DNA from: Spironucleus salmonicida
Taxonomy: Eukaryota; Fornicata; Diplomonadida; Hexamitidae
Assembly (NCBI GenBank): GCA_000497125.2
Contig: CM035318.1
Span: 1,236,001 to 1,300,000, forward strand
Direction: 5' to 3'
DNA length: 64,000 nucleotides
Shown here in pieces: positions 36,394 through 47,750 of this stretch; positions within the stretch are counted from its first letter, which is position 1, and every line of letters starts with the position of its first letter. The notes beneath the pieces were generated by a model. That model was not told where the DNA came from, ran no database searches, and saw only the letters and a list, made by a program, of their open reading frames with translations. The translations under genes and the position numbers were made by a program.

Positions 36394-38001
36394 TCACAAA
36401 ATCCTTTTCAATACATCTGTTTCTGTTTCATATAAGTCATTCAATTATTGATGTAATGGATTTTCTACTACGTTATCTTCATAGCGCTATACCTATTTTT
36501 TACTATATTTCTTTATTTCCATATACTAATCTTCAAAAATATCAATATTTCTTAATTCAATAAGACCTTAGCGCTTTTCGGACATTTCGTTAACTATGTT
36601 AAGTTTTCCTTTTATTTACAATGCGAAAAATCTAATACTATTCATAGTTAGCCCTCCACATGTCCAAAATAATTCCTCGATATAATCACCAACATTGGTT
36701 TTTCGTACTTAATCATTTTAAGGTTCTTCAAAAACTTTATAAATATACTTATCATATAAATCATCAATTTCCACTGCTTATATAAAATACTTACAGTATA
36801 ATATTATATTACTATATAATGATTCTAAAGTGGTGTTTTTTTCTATAACTTTTTCACAGTGTTATCTTTACAGAAATCCTAAGAAAAATTATCCGAAACT
36901 ATCATTTTCAATTACAGATATTCCGATTTATGCGAATTTTTATGGAGATACTACCTCACCAAATTACATTAAGTGATTAATTGTTAATAGTTCTGCAAAT
37001 AAATAGGGTGCAATCTAATCTATTTATAATACCATTTTTTGGTATTTATTCTCACTAGAACGAAATAGTATTTTATGCAAGTCTGATTAAAGATTTGATA
37101 ATTAGAAAAATCTAGAGATTTATAATATATACATTATATGTAAAAGCAGGCGATTGAGCTCTTTATTAGGAAATCTCAATATATCAAAATATCGCTAAAT
37201 TTAAATTATTTAACAAGACTAACATTTCTGTATATTATACTATTCGTAAATATTAATTTCAGCTAAAAATTATTTCATTGAAAAATAATTTTAAGATGGA
37301 GGCTAAATATTATATTGCTAAGAATCTCGTTTTTAAAATTGTTTTAAATAGAAATTCAACTTTTATGGTATCTTGGTTACAATTTATTCTTGCGAGAAAT
37401 ATAAATTTGCAAGCTCCCTTTCCTGCAACATAATAAGCTTAAAGTTTAAATTTAAAACAAATGGGAAGCACTTTACAAGATATAGACGTATTTATACGTT
37501 TTACGATAGATTTTATTCATCTAAAGCAGATTTATTATCAAATATATATTTACATATACAATTTTCTTAATTCGGATAATTTTTTGCTGGTTTTTGATAT
37601 GTAAAAGCAGTTGATTTTGTATTAGATAAAAAGAAATTTTCAAGCCCCTATAATTCTTGTAGAAGAAGTTAATTACCATAAATATTTAAGTAATCGATTT
37701 TTAATGGTTTAATTGTCAAAAGTGCAGAAATATCAAGTTAATTTTCTGAAATATCCAAGCATACTAGATGTGAACGTCTATAAATCTGTGAAAGAACACT
37801 AATATTGTTATTTTGTAAAAATATATAATTTAGATTTCTGCAGATATGAACATTTTAAAGATCAACTAAAGTCTTACTATTTTCTGCAATGAGCGATGTA
37901 ATAAAGGGGTATTTAGCAACTTATGAAATTAAATAAGACTATCCATTAAGATAGAGTGAAGTAACTGCTTTGTCCCAAGATTCTAGTGGATTATTTAGCA
38001 T
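36394..38001 (-). CDS. Leucine-rich-repeat protein
   Basis: A 535-residue protein. Residues about 12-140 contain LRR-like units with Leu/Asn ladders (SLYLNG, YIFLQNNNIS, LVCLDISENQLD, IDYLNIYGNQLLL), of the SDS22-like short type. The remaining 390 residues are helical and Lys/Gln-rich without a recognised domain. LRR proteins with a long helical tail are common in flagellar and centrosomal assemblies; function not assigned. The C-terminus lies 45 bases from the end of the convergent S28 copy. AT-rich; Gln mostly TAA/TAG. Confidence 0.7.
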
Positions 38002-38022
38002 TACAAAATCAAAATTTAAGAA

Positions 38023-38043
38023 TTATAATAATATAATAATTAT
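38023..38043 (-). promoter_or_regulatory. AT-rich start element
   Basis: TATTATATTATTATAA-type run about 25-40 bases upstream of the LRR gene's start; instance of the recurring element. Confidence 0.35.
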
Positions 38044-38128
38044 GTTAATCATATGCTGGAATTTAAACTCATTATTGTTTACTATATTATATTACTTATA
38101 ACAAGATAAGAATATTTGCTTATTTCAC

Positions 38129-39211
38129 TCATTCACCTATTTTTTTTATTTTCGCAGCGGTAATTAGCGCTTTCTATAGTGCGTTTTTCGACTTCACCAA
38201 CCCCTCATTCTCTTATTATAGCCGCATAACCTCGGAATTCAACTTCTGTAGCTTCTGCTCGTTGAACTACTCCTAAAACCGCTCCACTGAGTCCCGCAGC
38301 TCTCCAGTCTCTCGCTCCAACAGCTCATTATCGCGTAAAACCTATTCGAACTTATCCTGCAGGATCTCGAAGTTCCGCTTGAGCATTTTGTTTTGCTTTT
38401 CAAGTTCATCTGCGAGGTATGCCTTCTCTACTCGTCCCTGCAACTCAGCATTCTCCCGCTACAATTCTTAGCTCAGTTTCTGCTGCCCTCTGCTCCCTAC
38501 CGCCATCGATCTCGCCTTCTGTAGCAGGTCATGATTCTTCTGTCCCAGTGCAGCCTACTCCTCCTGCTGGCTAAGAATCTCGCAAATTAGCTGTTCGTTC
38601 CGCTGTGTTAGGTCTGCATTCTCAAGTGTGGAGGCTGTAAGCTGAGTTTTGAGAGTTTCCATGTCCAGGGTCTTCCGCTCGAGCTTCTGTTCGCTCGCTT
38701 TCGCGATGCTGTCCAGAGCGTCTGCCTCCTCTTTCAGTGCAGCAATAGTGCGGAGCAGCGAACCACGTAGCACCTCCTTCGCGCTCTACGCGCCGCGCGG
38801 CAGCAGTTCACCCTCCTTGATCAGGAGCGCGTTGGCAGTGATGCGCAGCTCGCGTTGTAGATTATTATTCGCTTCCTACTACTTTAATAACTCGAAGTTG
38901 AGCCGCTGCGCCTCCTCCTCGAGCCGGATTTGGTGCGCGAACGCTCGATCCAGCCCGGCCTCCTGCGCGATCGCAGCGAGCTTTGTTTCGGTTTTGGAAA
39001 GCTGTATCTTGAGGGTCTGTATTTGTTTCTCCTGGGCCGTCTGCTTCGCTTTCGATTCCAGAAGCAGCTTCGTTTGAAACTCTAATTTCTTCTGCTGTGC
39101 GGTCAGCTGGAATTCCAGCTACTAGTTATTCTGAGTGAATGCCTGCAATTTCTGCTGGAGGGACTAGTTCGCCTGCAGCTGCTGGTCTAGCTACCGTTCA
39201 AGTTTTTGCAT
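38129..39211 (-). CDS. Coiled-coil protein, GC-rich gene
   Basis: A 360-residue continuous coiled coil from the first residues (MQKLERQLDQQL) to the C-terminus, rich in Leu, Gln, Glu and Lys. No family recognised; looks like a flagellar or cytoskeletal rod. The gene is strikingly GC-rich, using CAG beside TAG for Gln, while both neighbours are AT-rich. Start follows a TATTATTATA run at 39238-39247. Confidence 0.8.
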
Positions 39212-39237
39212 TAAGGAAATTGATGTGATATTGAGGG

Positions 39238-39247
39238 TATAATAATA
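39238..39247 (-). promoter_or_regulatory. AT-rich start element
   Basis: TATTATTATA lying 27 bases upstream of the GC-rich coiled-coil gene, conspicuous because the surrounding gene is GC-rich. Instance of the recurring element. Confidence 0.4.
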
Positions 39248-39315
39248 GTGAAAGTTGAAAATGGGTAAATTAGTAGCAGTGATAATAAATATATAATAAT
39301 TATATATATCATATC

Positions 39316-41499
39316 TCAATATTCAATGGTATGGGTACTTTCCTCATCGTCGTTGAGCACTCCCTTGACCCCACTCCACTCAACACCATCTACGTAGTTT
39401 CCGTAATAGAACGCAGTTTCTACCTCCCCAAATACGTTTCTAGAATAGTTGCACTCTACATTTTTATTCACTAGTAGCATTTTCTCCACATCATTCCAAA
39501 TCATTTCAATAATAAAATCTGGCACCATAGTGGTTTTAAACACTTAAGACATTAATTATCCTGATTTTATAGAATATGTTGTATTGTCGCCTGTTTTATG
39601 ATTTTTCTTTAAATGAAGCAAAAATGAGACAGATTTTTCGAGTATTCTTTTTTCATAAATATATAAAAAGAACTTGAACAAGAAAAAGAAAGCAACTCCG
39701 AAGATAGCTAGTTTAATGGAAATGAAAAATAGAGACTTCAATGGATGTATGATAAAGTTAATAAATTTTGAGTGTAAGTAAGAAAAGTTCGGGTATACTT
39801 ACTCTGCAGATACAGATATAAAAAGAGAATCATTAATTTCTACTAGTTCTAAATCAGATGGTAGTTATTTTTAGCTATATAGATAGTATATTTTTTCTTT
39901 AATATTAGGGAAAACATCCTCGACAGAAAATAAAAACTAAGTATAACTTATTGGTTTATGTTTATGTGTGCATTTACTATTAATTATACAATCTAATTCT
40001 AGTTTATATGCACTTAGTGATTTTGAATAGCTAGTTTTAATCAGTTTACTAATTTTAGATTTTGAACGTATAAAGGCCTCATTGATTATAACGGAGTCTT
40101 CTGAGTTATATATACATTTAAATAAACTATATGTCTCAACTGGAAAATTATCAGAACCTAGAGAATGAAGTAAATTTTGCCTAATATTGTAAAAATAATT
40201 ATTAAACTTAAATTATAAGTCCGTATATTTGGATGATTAAAATTCCTTAATTTTTAAATATTCATTTTGGCAGCTTATAAACTCATTATATTCATTACAA
40301 ATAGCAAACTATGGGCAATTAGTTGGTTGTGTGCTGGTTAAAGAATGTGAAGAATCTATCTTATTTCTTGGTAATACGAAGGCGAATATTCTTGTCAATA
40401 GTCCAGTTAATATAGGTACTTTAATAACTGCCTCATTATTCAAATAATTTATAATAACTGTTGATAAAATTAACAAAAAGAAAGTGGAATTTATTAAAAT
40501 ATAAATATTGTATTTTGATGTAAATACAAATGATTTGAAAGGAAGTTGTGAAACCTTTACTGATTTGGTTTACTCAGGTGAGAATAGAGCATCATGTTAG
40601 TTTCTGGCTTACAATGAAAAATTTAAATCTGACTCCTTAAGGCACGAAGCCACATTTTGTTCTGGTGCTTGTATATATTTTGGAGGACCCTTATTTATTT
40701 TTTTCTTTGGATTCTTTTTAGGTTTTTTCACAGGTTTATCTGGTGATTGAGTTTGAGATGGCTCGTGCACAGATTTTACAATTCTAACTGGAGAAGCTAT
40801 ATCTAATACTGATCTAATATCTTTGTGGATATCTTCTATTGCTTACTAGGTTTTTCTATATTCTTCTGAAATTGTTGTATTTCCAGTTTTTCCTAAGTCT
40901 GCATTAGTAAAATTTGTAGTAAAATCAAAATTTGAACCATGTACTGATGAATTTCTATTATACTAAGATTGTTAAATTGATTGTTTAGATTGATTAGCCT
41001 ATACAAAAGTTTCCAGGTCTACTTTTTCTTCTTATTACTTTTTACTCACTTCCATTTGAGGTGTTCTTTCAATACCCTTTGGAGGCTTAAGAGCCCTAGT
41101 AGGTTTAATCTCGGATGATATATCTTTATACTCCTACTTAAGCTTAGATTTTATAATTTCGTTTCCTAACAAATTTTGTCCAGTAATTTAAAATGCGTTA
41201 AGCGTTAGATCTTACTGCTAAGCTTACTTAGGAGCCTGGTATAATTCTACTACAGGTGGTACCTCAGGATCTTAGCTTCCAAATGTCTAGCTAAGTTTTT
41301 AAGGAGAATTGAATGTGGCGTTACCAGCAGATTTATTAATCATATATTAGTCCTTAGCACTTTAAAGGATATCAATTAGATTCTTTTTGAGAACTGAACC
41401 CTAAGGTATTACTCCACCTAATAAAGTGATCCCTTTTTTCAAATCAGATATTTTAAGTGTCCCTACGTCAACTTCTAAGTAAAATTCTACAGTGTCCAT
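39316..41499 (-). CDS. Man1/Src1/Heh-type inner nuclear membrane protein
   Basis: A 727-residue frame with the layout of the LEM/HeH family: an N-terminal helix-extension-helix-like segment (TLKISDLKKGITLLG...), a long polar linker with a basic cluster (KKPKKNPKKK) usable as nuclear-import signal, a first membrane helix near residue 330, a lumenal domain with paired Cys, a second membrane helix near 590-612 (FFISIKLAIFGVAFFFLF), and a C-terminal domain ending in FIIEMIWNDVEKMLL and a GE..Y..G..W pattern like the Man1-Src1 C-terminal winged helix. Such proteins tether chromatin to the nuclear envelope. Domain calls are from memory of the family. Confidence 0.7.
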
Positions 41500-41565
41500 T
41501 TAGTAAAAAGGAAAGAAGCTCGAAATTTTTACATGTAATTATAAAATAATATTTATATTCATTTT

Positions 41566-42054
41566 TCATTCCACAACTAGTTTCGCCTCATTAATCTCTT
41601 CCCTAATCTTATTCAATTCATCCTCCTCTGCCTGCAAAAGCTAACTCAAATGCATCTGCCGATCCTGCTCATAGATCTCCTGGTCCTTGCTAATGATGTC
41701 TTAAATTGCAACTCCGGTGTGCTTCCATGCTTCCATTGCACAGTAGTTTAAATTCGATCTCGTCCGATGTAGGATTCTCAGGCAGATTTCTCGCTTCTCC
41801 TACAGTGTACCGACTTAGTCTATCAGACCTAAACATGTAGTTATCTTACTACTCAAGTTCTCAATTTGTGCTTATGCTGCCTTTGCCTGTTTTTCGAGGG
41901 TTGCGAAGGATTGAGTATTGAATATCTGGTTCAGCTATGGTGCTAATACAACACATCCTGGAATATAATGCTAAATTTTTACTAATTTGACAAAGTTGAG
42001 CGTCGAATTCTTAACCGCATCGGGAGGAAAATTTGTGCTGAAAAGGCCAAGCAT
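41566..42054 (-). CDS. Small helical protein
   Basis: A 162-residue frame starting MLGLFSTNFPPDAV, helical and charged, ending KLVVE then TGA. The helix around EKQAKAAQAQIENLSSKI and the C-terminal EEDELNKIREEINEA look like coiled coil. No family recognised. GC content is intermediate. Confidence 0.65.
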
Positions 42055-42083
42055 TTTTAGAACATGTTATACAGAATATAATA

Positions 42084-42812
42084 TCACTAAGTCAAAATAA
42101 ACGTTTAAAATTTGTGATTCGATGCTTCAATTTATCCGTAGTTTATGATCCCATTCATTACTCCGTGCAGAGTATTTTGCTTGAAAATAACAGCTTTGAT
42201 TCTGGAATGTAACAAGCATGCACCTTAATACGCTGTTGGTTCCCGGTTGCAAAGGAGAAGGCAGTCCGTTAAAAAATGAAATGACTTATCATTTATAAGG
42301 ATCTCTCTAGCTCTGCATAATAGTGAAAATTCATTTAATAAGTATTCTGGAATTTGTAATTCTTCCTAAGAGATAAACTACTCTTTGTTGTTAATGAATA
42401 CCGTGTTATTCTTAATAGAAATTAATATTATTCCATTTTAGATTAGTAAGCAGTCATAATCCATTAATTACGGTATAAAAGGTTATATTTATTCAAAATA
42501 CTGGATTTACTCCTATTACAGTTCTTTTTGCTGTTAAATATAACTGGATAGCTAATAGTTCCAATTATTGTCAGTTGTCTCCAGCCCTGAATATACTAAC
42601 TCGATTTCTTGTATTAAGTACGGTGTAATTTCATCAATTTTCTTAAATAAACTGGTACATCCTTACCAGTTTCCAACAAAAATTATTATTTCAGCTTTTT
42701 ATTTGTTTTTCCTAATTCTGGAAATATGACTAGGAAGTTAACACTCCTTTTATGATTTGATTAAACATTAAATTTAATGTATCTTTTAAAAGTCTTTTAC
42801 TTCAATAAGCAT
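42084..42812 (-). CDS. TAD3/ADAT3-like tRNA adenosine deaminase subunit, degenerate zinc site
   Basis: A 242-residue protein whose end resembles the non-catalytic subunit of the tRNA A34 deaminase: REP..., then ACLLHSRIKAVIF (family: CAMALVHSRI.RVFYG) and the terminal EASNHKFQTF (family: LNH.F.VF). TAD3 pairs with TAD2 to make inosine at the wobble position. The family's PCxxC zinc ligands are absent here: the segment reads REPTAYQGAC. The N-terminal half is poorly conserved, as in other TAD3 proteins. Start at MLIEVKDFQ. Assignment rests on the C-terminal pattern alone. Confidence 0.5.
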
Positions 42813-42905
42813 ACCTTAAATTTTAAGTTTTTTATTAATATAAAGCCTTTACATTTTATTATTAATATAATATTAATATAATAATAGGATACGAAAATTA
42901 TATTT

Positions 42906-43853
42906 TCACACACTAACTTTTACGATAATTAAAAATTGCCCAATGATAATAATAAAAACACATAATATAACACCAGCCTAGCTTATAACAACATATTAAG
43001 AGGCTTCGTCCATAGCTCTATTGATATTGATATTTGCCTCCGAACCTAGCTTATCTATTTCTAAGAAAACATATTTAAGATCTATTTAGCTCTATAAAGT
43101 TTCTTTATGTAAATTTCTTGCTAAATTAGCAAGTTGTGTGCTTAAATCTCGAAGATTCTTTTGAAATTCTTTTGGTTCAAAGTTTTTTCTTTAAACTTAA
43201 AAAATTGATTAAATTTTCGTCTTTTTTGGTTTTTATTAGAGTCTTTCTGTAATAAGTTCCTCTTAAGCTTAAATCCTACTGCAGAAATAATCCTATAGCT
43301 ATGTAAAGCACTAAATAATTTCTTATTAAATATTAGCATTATAAGCAACTATTTAAGGCTCAATTATAATATTTTCTCCTTCATAACTTTAATAGTCATC
43401 TAGTTCTTATAGAAGTTTTTACTTTTATAATTCAAGATCCTATTGTCTATTTTTAACTTCTATCTTTTTTTTAAGAGCAAGTGACTTTTCTGCTTCCTAT
43501 TATTGAATCTTTAGCTTCATAGATTCGTTCGCAAGTTCATCTTACTAGTAATTTTTTATGTTCGATACTGGAGCTGGAGGTATAATATCATTCATATGAA
43601 AATATAAGAAGTCTATTATATGATTTATAGAAAATGTATCCGAATTACTGTGAATTGACATGAAATGTTGCAAAGCTTCTCGTGTTGATTAATCATCAAC
43701 CCTGGATAAAAAGCCTAATTAGTCTACAGTAGTATAATTATCTGAAGTTAAGCTAAAACGTTAAATTACATCTAATACTTATTACTGTATATCTAAGTAT
43801 TGTTCATAATTTTCATCAATTGGAATTGGAAGTGACATTTGTGACCAAGACAT
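42906..43853 (-). CDS. Tail-anchored coiled-coil protein, SNARE (Use1)-like
   Basis: A 315-residue protein starting MSWSQMSLPIP. It ends with a coiled coil (NLRDLSTQLANLARNLHKET...) followed by a single C-terminal hydrophobic anchor (AGVILCVFIIIIGQFLIIV) and three or four residues, the topology of SNAREs. The coil's LA.NL pattern recalls the ER SNARE Use1 or other Qc/Qb SNAREs, but the central layer Gln/Asp cannot be fixed by eye. The N-terminal 110 residues may be a separate helical domain. Expected at an endomembrane. Confidence 0.5.
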
Positions 43854-44303
43854 CTTTAATATATTATATAGTACTGCTTGTAATATTATATTTCCATATA
43901 TCAATTGTATTTATATAATATTTGTATATATAAAATATTAAATATAGATTAGCCACTAAAGTTATTCGAAATTTAATTATTAAATCTTTAGCTAACAGAA
44001 AATATAATAATAAGCTAATGTTATTTCGTAATATTGATCTAATTGATAAGATATTTAGATTCGTTTTGCTTAGATTAAAACAAGTATAACTTTTATATAT
44101 TTATATCCAGATAATTTTATATGTAAAGTTTGAAATCTGTTACAAATCATAATAATAAATTATTGTGCTTAATGAAGAATAATATTTTCGTTATTTACAT
44201 AAAAACGAATCTAATTAGATTAATTTTGCACCAAATAGAAAGGTTTTATTATTTTTAGAGTATTATGTTTAATATTAACTTATATAACAACATAAGTGAA
44301 ATA
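43854..44303. other. AT-rich spacer with one weak ORF
   Basis: About 450 bases between two minus-strand genes. A 93-codon plus-strand frame (44018-44299, starting MLFRNIDLIDKIF) is open, but at this base composition and with a single stop codon such a frame is expected by chance, so it is not called. Confidence 0.5.
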
Positions 44304-45098
44304 TCATTCTTCATCTTTTTTGATGGCATCAACAGCATTTCGTAAATCCCCCAACCCCTACAAAATATCACCTTCTAGCAAGACAGGCTCAATTCCAGCT
44401 TTAAGCCCTTTCTTTAATTCCTTTAGTTTTTTCTTACTAAGTTTTTTCTCATTTTCATCTTCATACTCCATTGCAGCATGTGTTAATGCGTCAACTGCCA
44501 ATCTTTCTATCGGCATATCCCCTGCTTCTTCATTAAGCTCCATTGCAGCTAAATTAGTAGAAAGCTTCTTCAATTATTTTTATTTATTTAGTACATTTTT
44601 CTTTTATTAGAAGTCAACTAGCTCTGTTGATACTTAGTTTTTAACTTCATTTGAACTTGAATCTGAAATATCTGATTTTTCTTGAACCTATTATAACTCT
44701 TCATCATCGCTAAATAAATTATCAATTTTTTCGGTGTCTGCCTTTGCTATCTACTGCTAAAGTCCTCTAAGAGCAGCATCAATATCTGATGCAGCTGTTT
44801 TTTCAACTTCTGATATTTTCTCTATTTGAATTTAAATTTTTATAAGTTGTTAAACAGTTGCTGAAAAATCAATGCCGTTTAACCTCTATTGTGCAAAAAC
44901 TAACAAAAGTTTATTATATCTTACAAGTAAGGCAGTTCTAATCTGAAGCGGAACAAATAATGTATTTTATGGCACAGATGGCGCTTTTATAGTAGATAAT
45001 GGATTATCTAATTAAATTAATGACTATAACAATTATTTAACTGATTACTGATAAACAAACATATCGGCTTAAACAATTGGTAATAGATCAGAATTCAT
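44304..45098 (-). CDS. Hypothetical helical protein
   Basis: A 264-residue frame starting MNSDLLPIVQADMF. The first half is hydrophobic-helical (LLVRYNKLLLVFAQQRLNG), the second acidic and Gln-rich, ending in a Lys-rich helix and NAVDAIKKDEE. This N-terminal helix plus coiled coil is loosely like small subunits of kinetochore or centrosomal complexes; no family is assigned. It diverges from the beta-CASP gene with 65 bases between start codons. Confidence 0.62.
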
Positions 45099-45163
45099 TA
45101 AAGGAAAGATAAATGAAGTGTGTTAATAAAATATAAATTTAAATAATTAGTCGCCATTCCTAA

Positions 45164-46579
45164 ATGAAAATTTAGACACTAGGGACATATCCACTTGCAT
45201 AAAAGACATCTTATTTACTTACATTTGATAAAGTTTAGATAATATTAGATGCAGGTGGAACTGAATAAAATGGTACCCTAAGATTGCCTTAATAAATATT
45301 ATAATCATTACCTTTATATATTATCATTACTCATTGTCACACTGATCATACAGCTTCTCTTCCATTTTTAGTTGAGAAATTAGCGCCTATTACAATATTT
45401 TCTTCTATTTTAACAAAGCAGATGATTGCAGAACGCGGTACTTCAAAATAATTAAAGGCTTTATCAGATTAAATATAGACCATACCATTTAATATTGAGT
45501 ACTAATTGGATGAAATAATATCCTTCTTATTAACGCCTGCTGCCCATGCACCTGGGGCTGCTTGTGTCACAATATATCAAAAAAATATTCCTACTTTTAC
45601 ATTTACTGGAGATTTTGAAGTACCTCGCCGGTTAGTATTAAAGAAAGATATGCCTCCTCATACGAAATCATTAATGTTTGATTCAACATTCTGTGCTTTT
45701 CTACGGTGCCCAAGTGTTTTCAGATCAATATTAGCAACTTCAACAGCATTTTCTAATTTACCATCACTTCACCCATAATCTGCAGAGGGAGTATCGTAAG
45801 AGACAAGTGCACGATTAAATTTATTTATAAGAAAATTAAACTCGCAGCGTACCATATAAGTTGATTCTGTTCATGCACTACCAGTGAATATGATAGTACG
45901 AAAAGGTAATGAATATACAAATTTTGGAGATATACTAAGTGGTGTAGACTCGATGTAAAGTTTCAGATAGTAAGCTGTTGTATCAGTACCCACTAGTATA
46001 CATAGTGGTAGCACAGCTGCTTAGTTTGCGATATTGTGTGGAGTACCAAGTTTTATGATGATATATGATTTCTGCTTCTACGGTGATTGTTTTAGATTAG
46101 GCAGCGGGCTTATTAAAGCATATCAAATTGGTAGTAAGATAATACAAAGTTAGATGCGCCATTTTTAAATGTGGTGCGATTAACATTTAGATTATAGAGA
46201 TATTTTATGTTTAATTGATTGTTGCATGCCGAAAGTAGTTTATTTCTAGCATGCGTTACGAATAAATGAAGTTAATGATTCTGCATGGCTTGTTGGCTAA
46301 TTATTGCCATTTTTAACAGTACTAGTATTTAATAAAGAAGAATTTTCATAAAATAAAGCATTAAATTATAAAAATATCATTCATAGAGAAAAGTTTTCAG
46401 TTTCTCTATTTGTAATTTTAGACATGTTTGAAAGCTATGGAATTATTATGGACAAGATAAATGAAAACCTTTTCTAGTGCGGCAAAATATTTTTATATAC
46501 TTAAGATAAGTTTTCAATTCTATCTTACACATCAGATATGGAAATATAAAAAATAGTTTCATCATTAAAATAACTCTGA
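45164..46579 (+). CDS. Metallo-beta-lactamase/beta-CASP protein (CPSF/Integrator-like)
   Basis: A 471-residue protein. Metal motif THCHTDH is complete (His57, His59, Asp61, His62), followed at the expected spacing by LTPAAHAPGAAC (family: AGHxxGAxxF) and FTFTGDFEVPRR (family: YTGDF...DRHL), then a beta-CASP-like region. This is the architecture of CPSF73, IntS11 and their partners CPSF100/IntS9, which cut pre-mRNA 3' ends. With 471 residues it lacks much of the C-terminal region of CPSF73. Whether it is the nuclease or the partner cannot be decided by eye; the intact HxHxDH favours a metal-binding enzyme. Overlaps the convergent neighbour by 18 bases. Confidence 0.8.
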
Positions 46580-47665
46580 TTAAATTTCAAATATTTATTT
46601 ATTATTCTTGATCATATAAATCAATATTTTCATAACATCATTATTTTCAATTGGCCATGATTTATATTCTACCGCTTACAATATTTTTTGCTTATTCCAT
46701 TTTTCATCGATAACATCTAGTAATTATCTTGTATCTAGCATTGTTTAGATTATTGGTATTCCTAATTTTACAAATAATGGTTTTGATTTTAGAAAGAGTT
46801 GTACCTGATTTATGATAATCTAAAATTCGTTAGGTTGAATCGAATATTTAGAGATAATATATTGTTTAAAATCTTCTTAGTTCCCTATATCATCTTTAAT
46901 CTCATTCTCAGTGATTAATTCAATTTTAATCTATTTTATTACTAATTGACCACTGTCTTTCACATTTAGATTCTATTTAAGCTCTGATAGTTTCTCTACA
47001 TATTTTTCAACATCTTCTTTAAATTGACTATTTAATAATGTTAATTAGTTAATTTCTTCTTTATATTTATTGTTTTCTTTAATGATTTAAATATTTTACT
47101 ATTCAATATGGCAACGTAGTCCAAACTCTTACATATACATTTCTTTATATTAAATATACTTGGTATTATTTTATTAGTTTTCTTATTACTAGAACTATAA
47201 TAATTTTTTAATATTATCTAATTCTATCAATAATTCATCTACTTATTTTGACCTGAGAACGCGTTCAAGTTTTTGTTCAATTTAAGTTTTTTAAATCTGT
47301 AAATTATGATTCTTCTATTTTTATCCTTACAGTTAATCTTCTGCAGATTTAAGCATTTTTTAAAGAACTTACAGTTATTAAACTCCAGATTCAAATAATG
47401 GTGGATTCTATATTTACTATTTAACCATTGATTAACTTTTTTGTTCCGTTGCTTCGAAGATCAATTAAGTATTGACATTTCTATCTGAATTATAATAACT
47501 TGATGTATGAAAAGAATTACTTTTTTGGAGAACAGAACAGGACTTTGGCTTAATGAACTTTTTTGGCTGTGACTATTCTTTAATCTTATTAGTATAGTTT
47601 TCTAAACAAAGTGTTGCATATGCTTACTCACCATAATGACGCCAATTGCTTGATTTGACGTTCAT
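46562..47665 (-). CDS. Coiled-coil protein
   Basis: A 367-residue frame starting MNVKSSNWRHYGEQ. Residues about 85-240 form a long Gln/Glu/Lys coiled coil; the C-terminal 120 residues (PNEFQIIINQVQLFL onward) look globular and helical. No family recognised. Starts 86 bases from the divergent Sec24 gene and overlaps the beta-CASP gene at the 3' end. Confidence 0.72.
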
Positions 47666-47750
47666 ATTCCTAAGATTACTTTTTGGAACTACTTATTTAG
47701 TATAATATTTTATAATATGTATACCACTTTAACACTTCTAACATCAACGA

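Noticed and set aside
39556-39741. Separate 60-residue membrane protein and a 75-residue protein beside it
   Set aside because: Both lie in the same frame as the long upstream reading frame and are simply the second membrane helix and C-terminal domain of the Man1/Src1-type protein.
44018-44299. 93-codon plus-strand ORF
   Set aside because: No recognisable motif and of a length expected by chance with one stop codon; left as a note under the intergenic entry.
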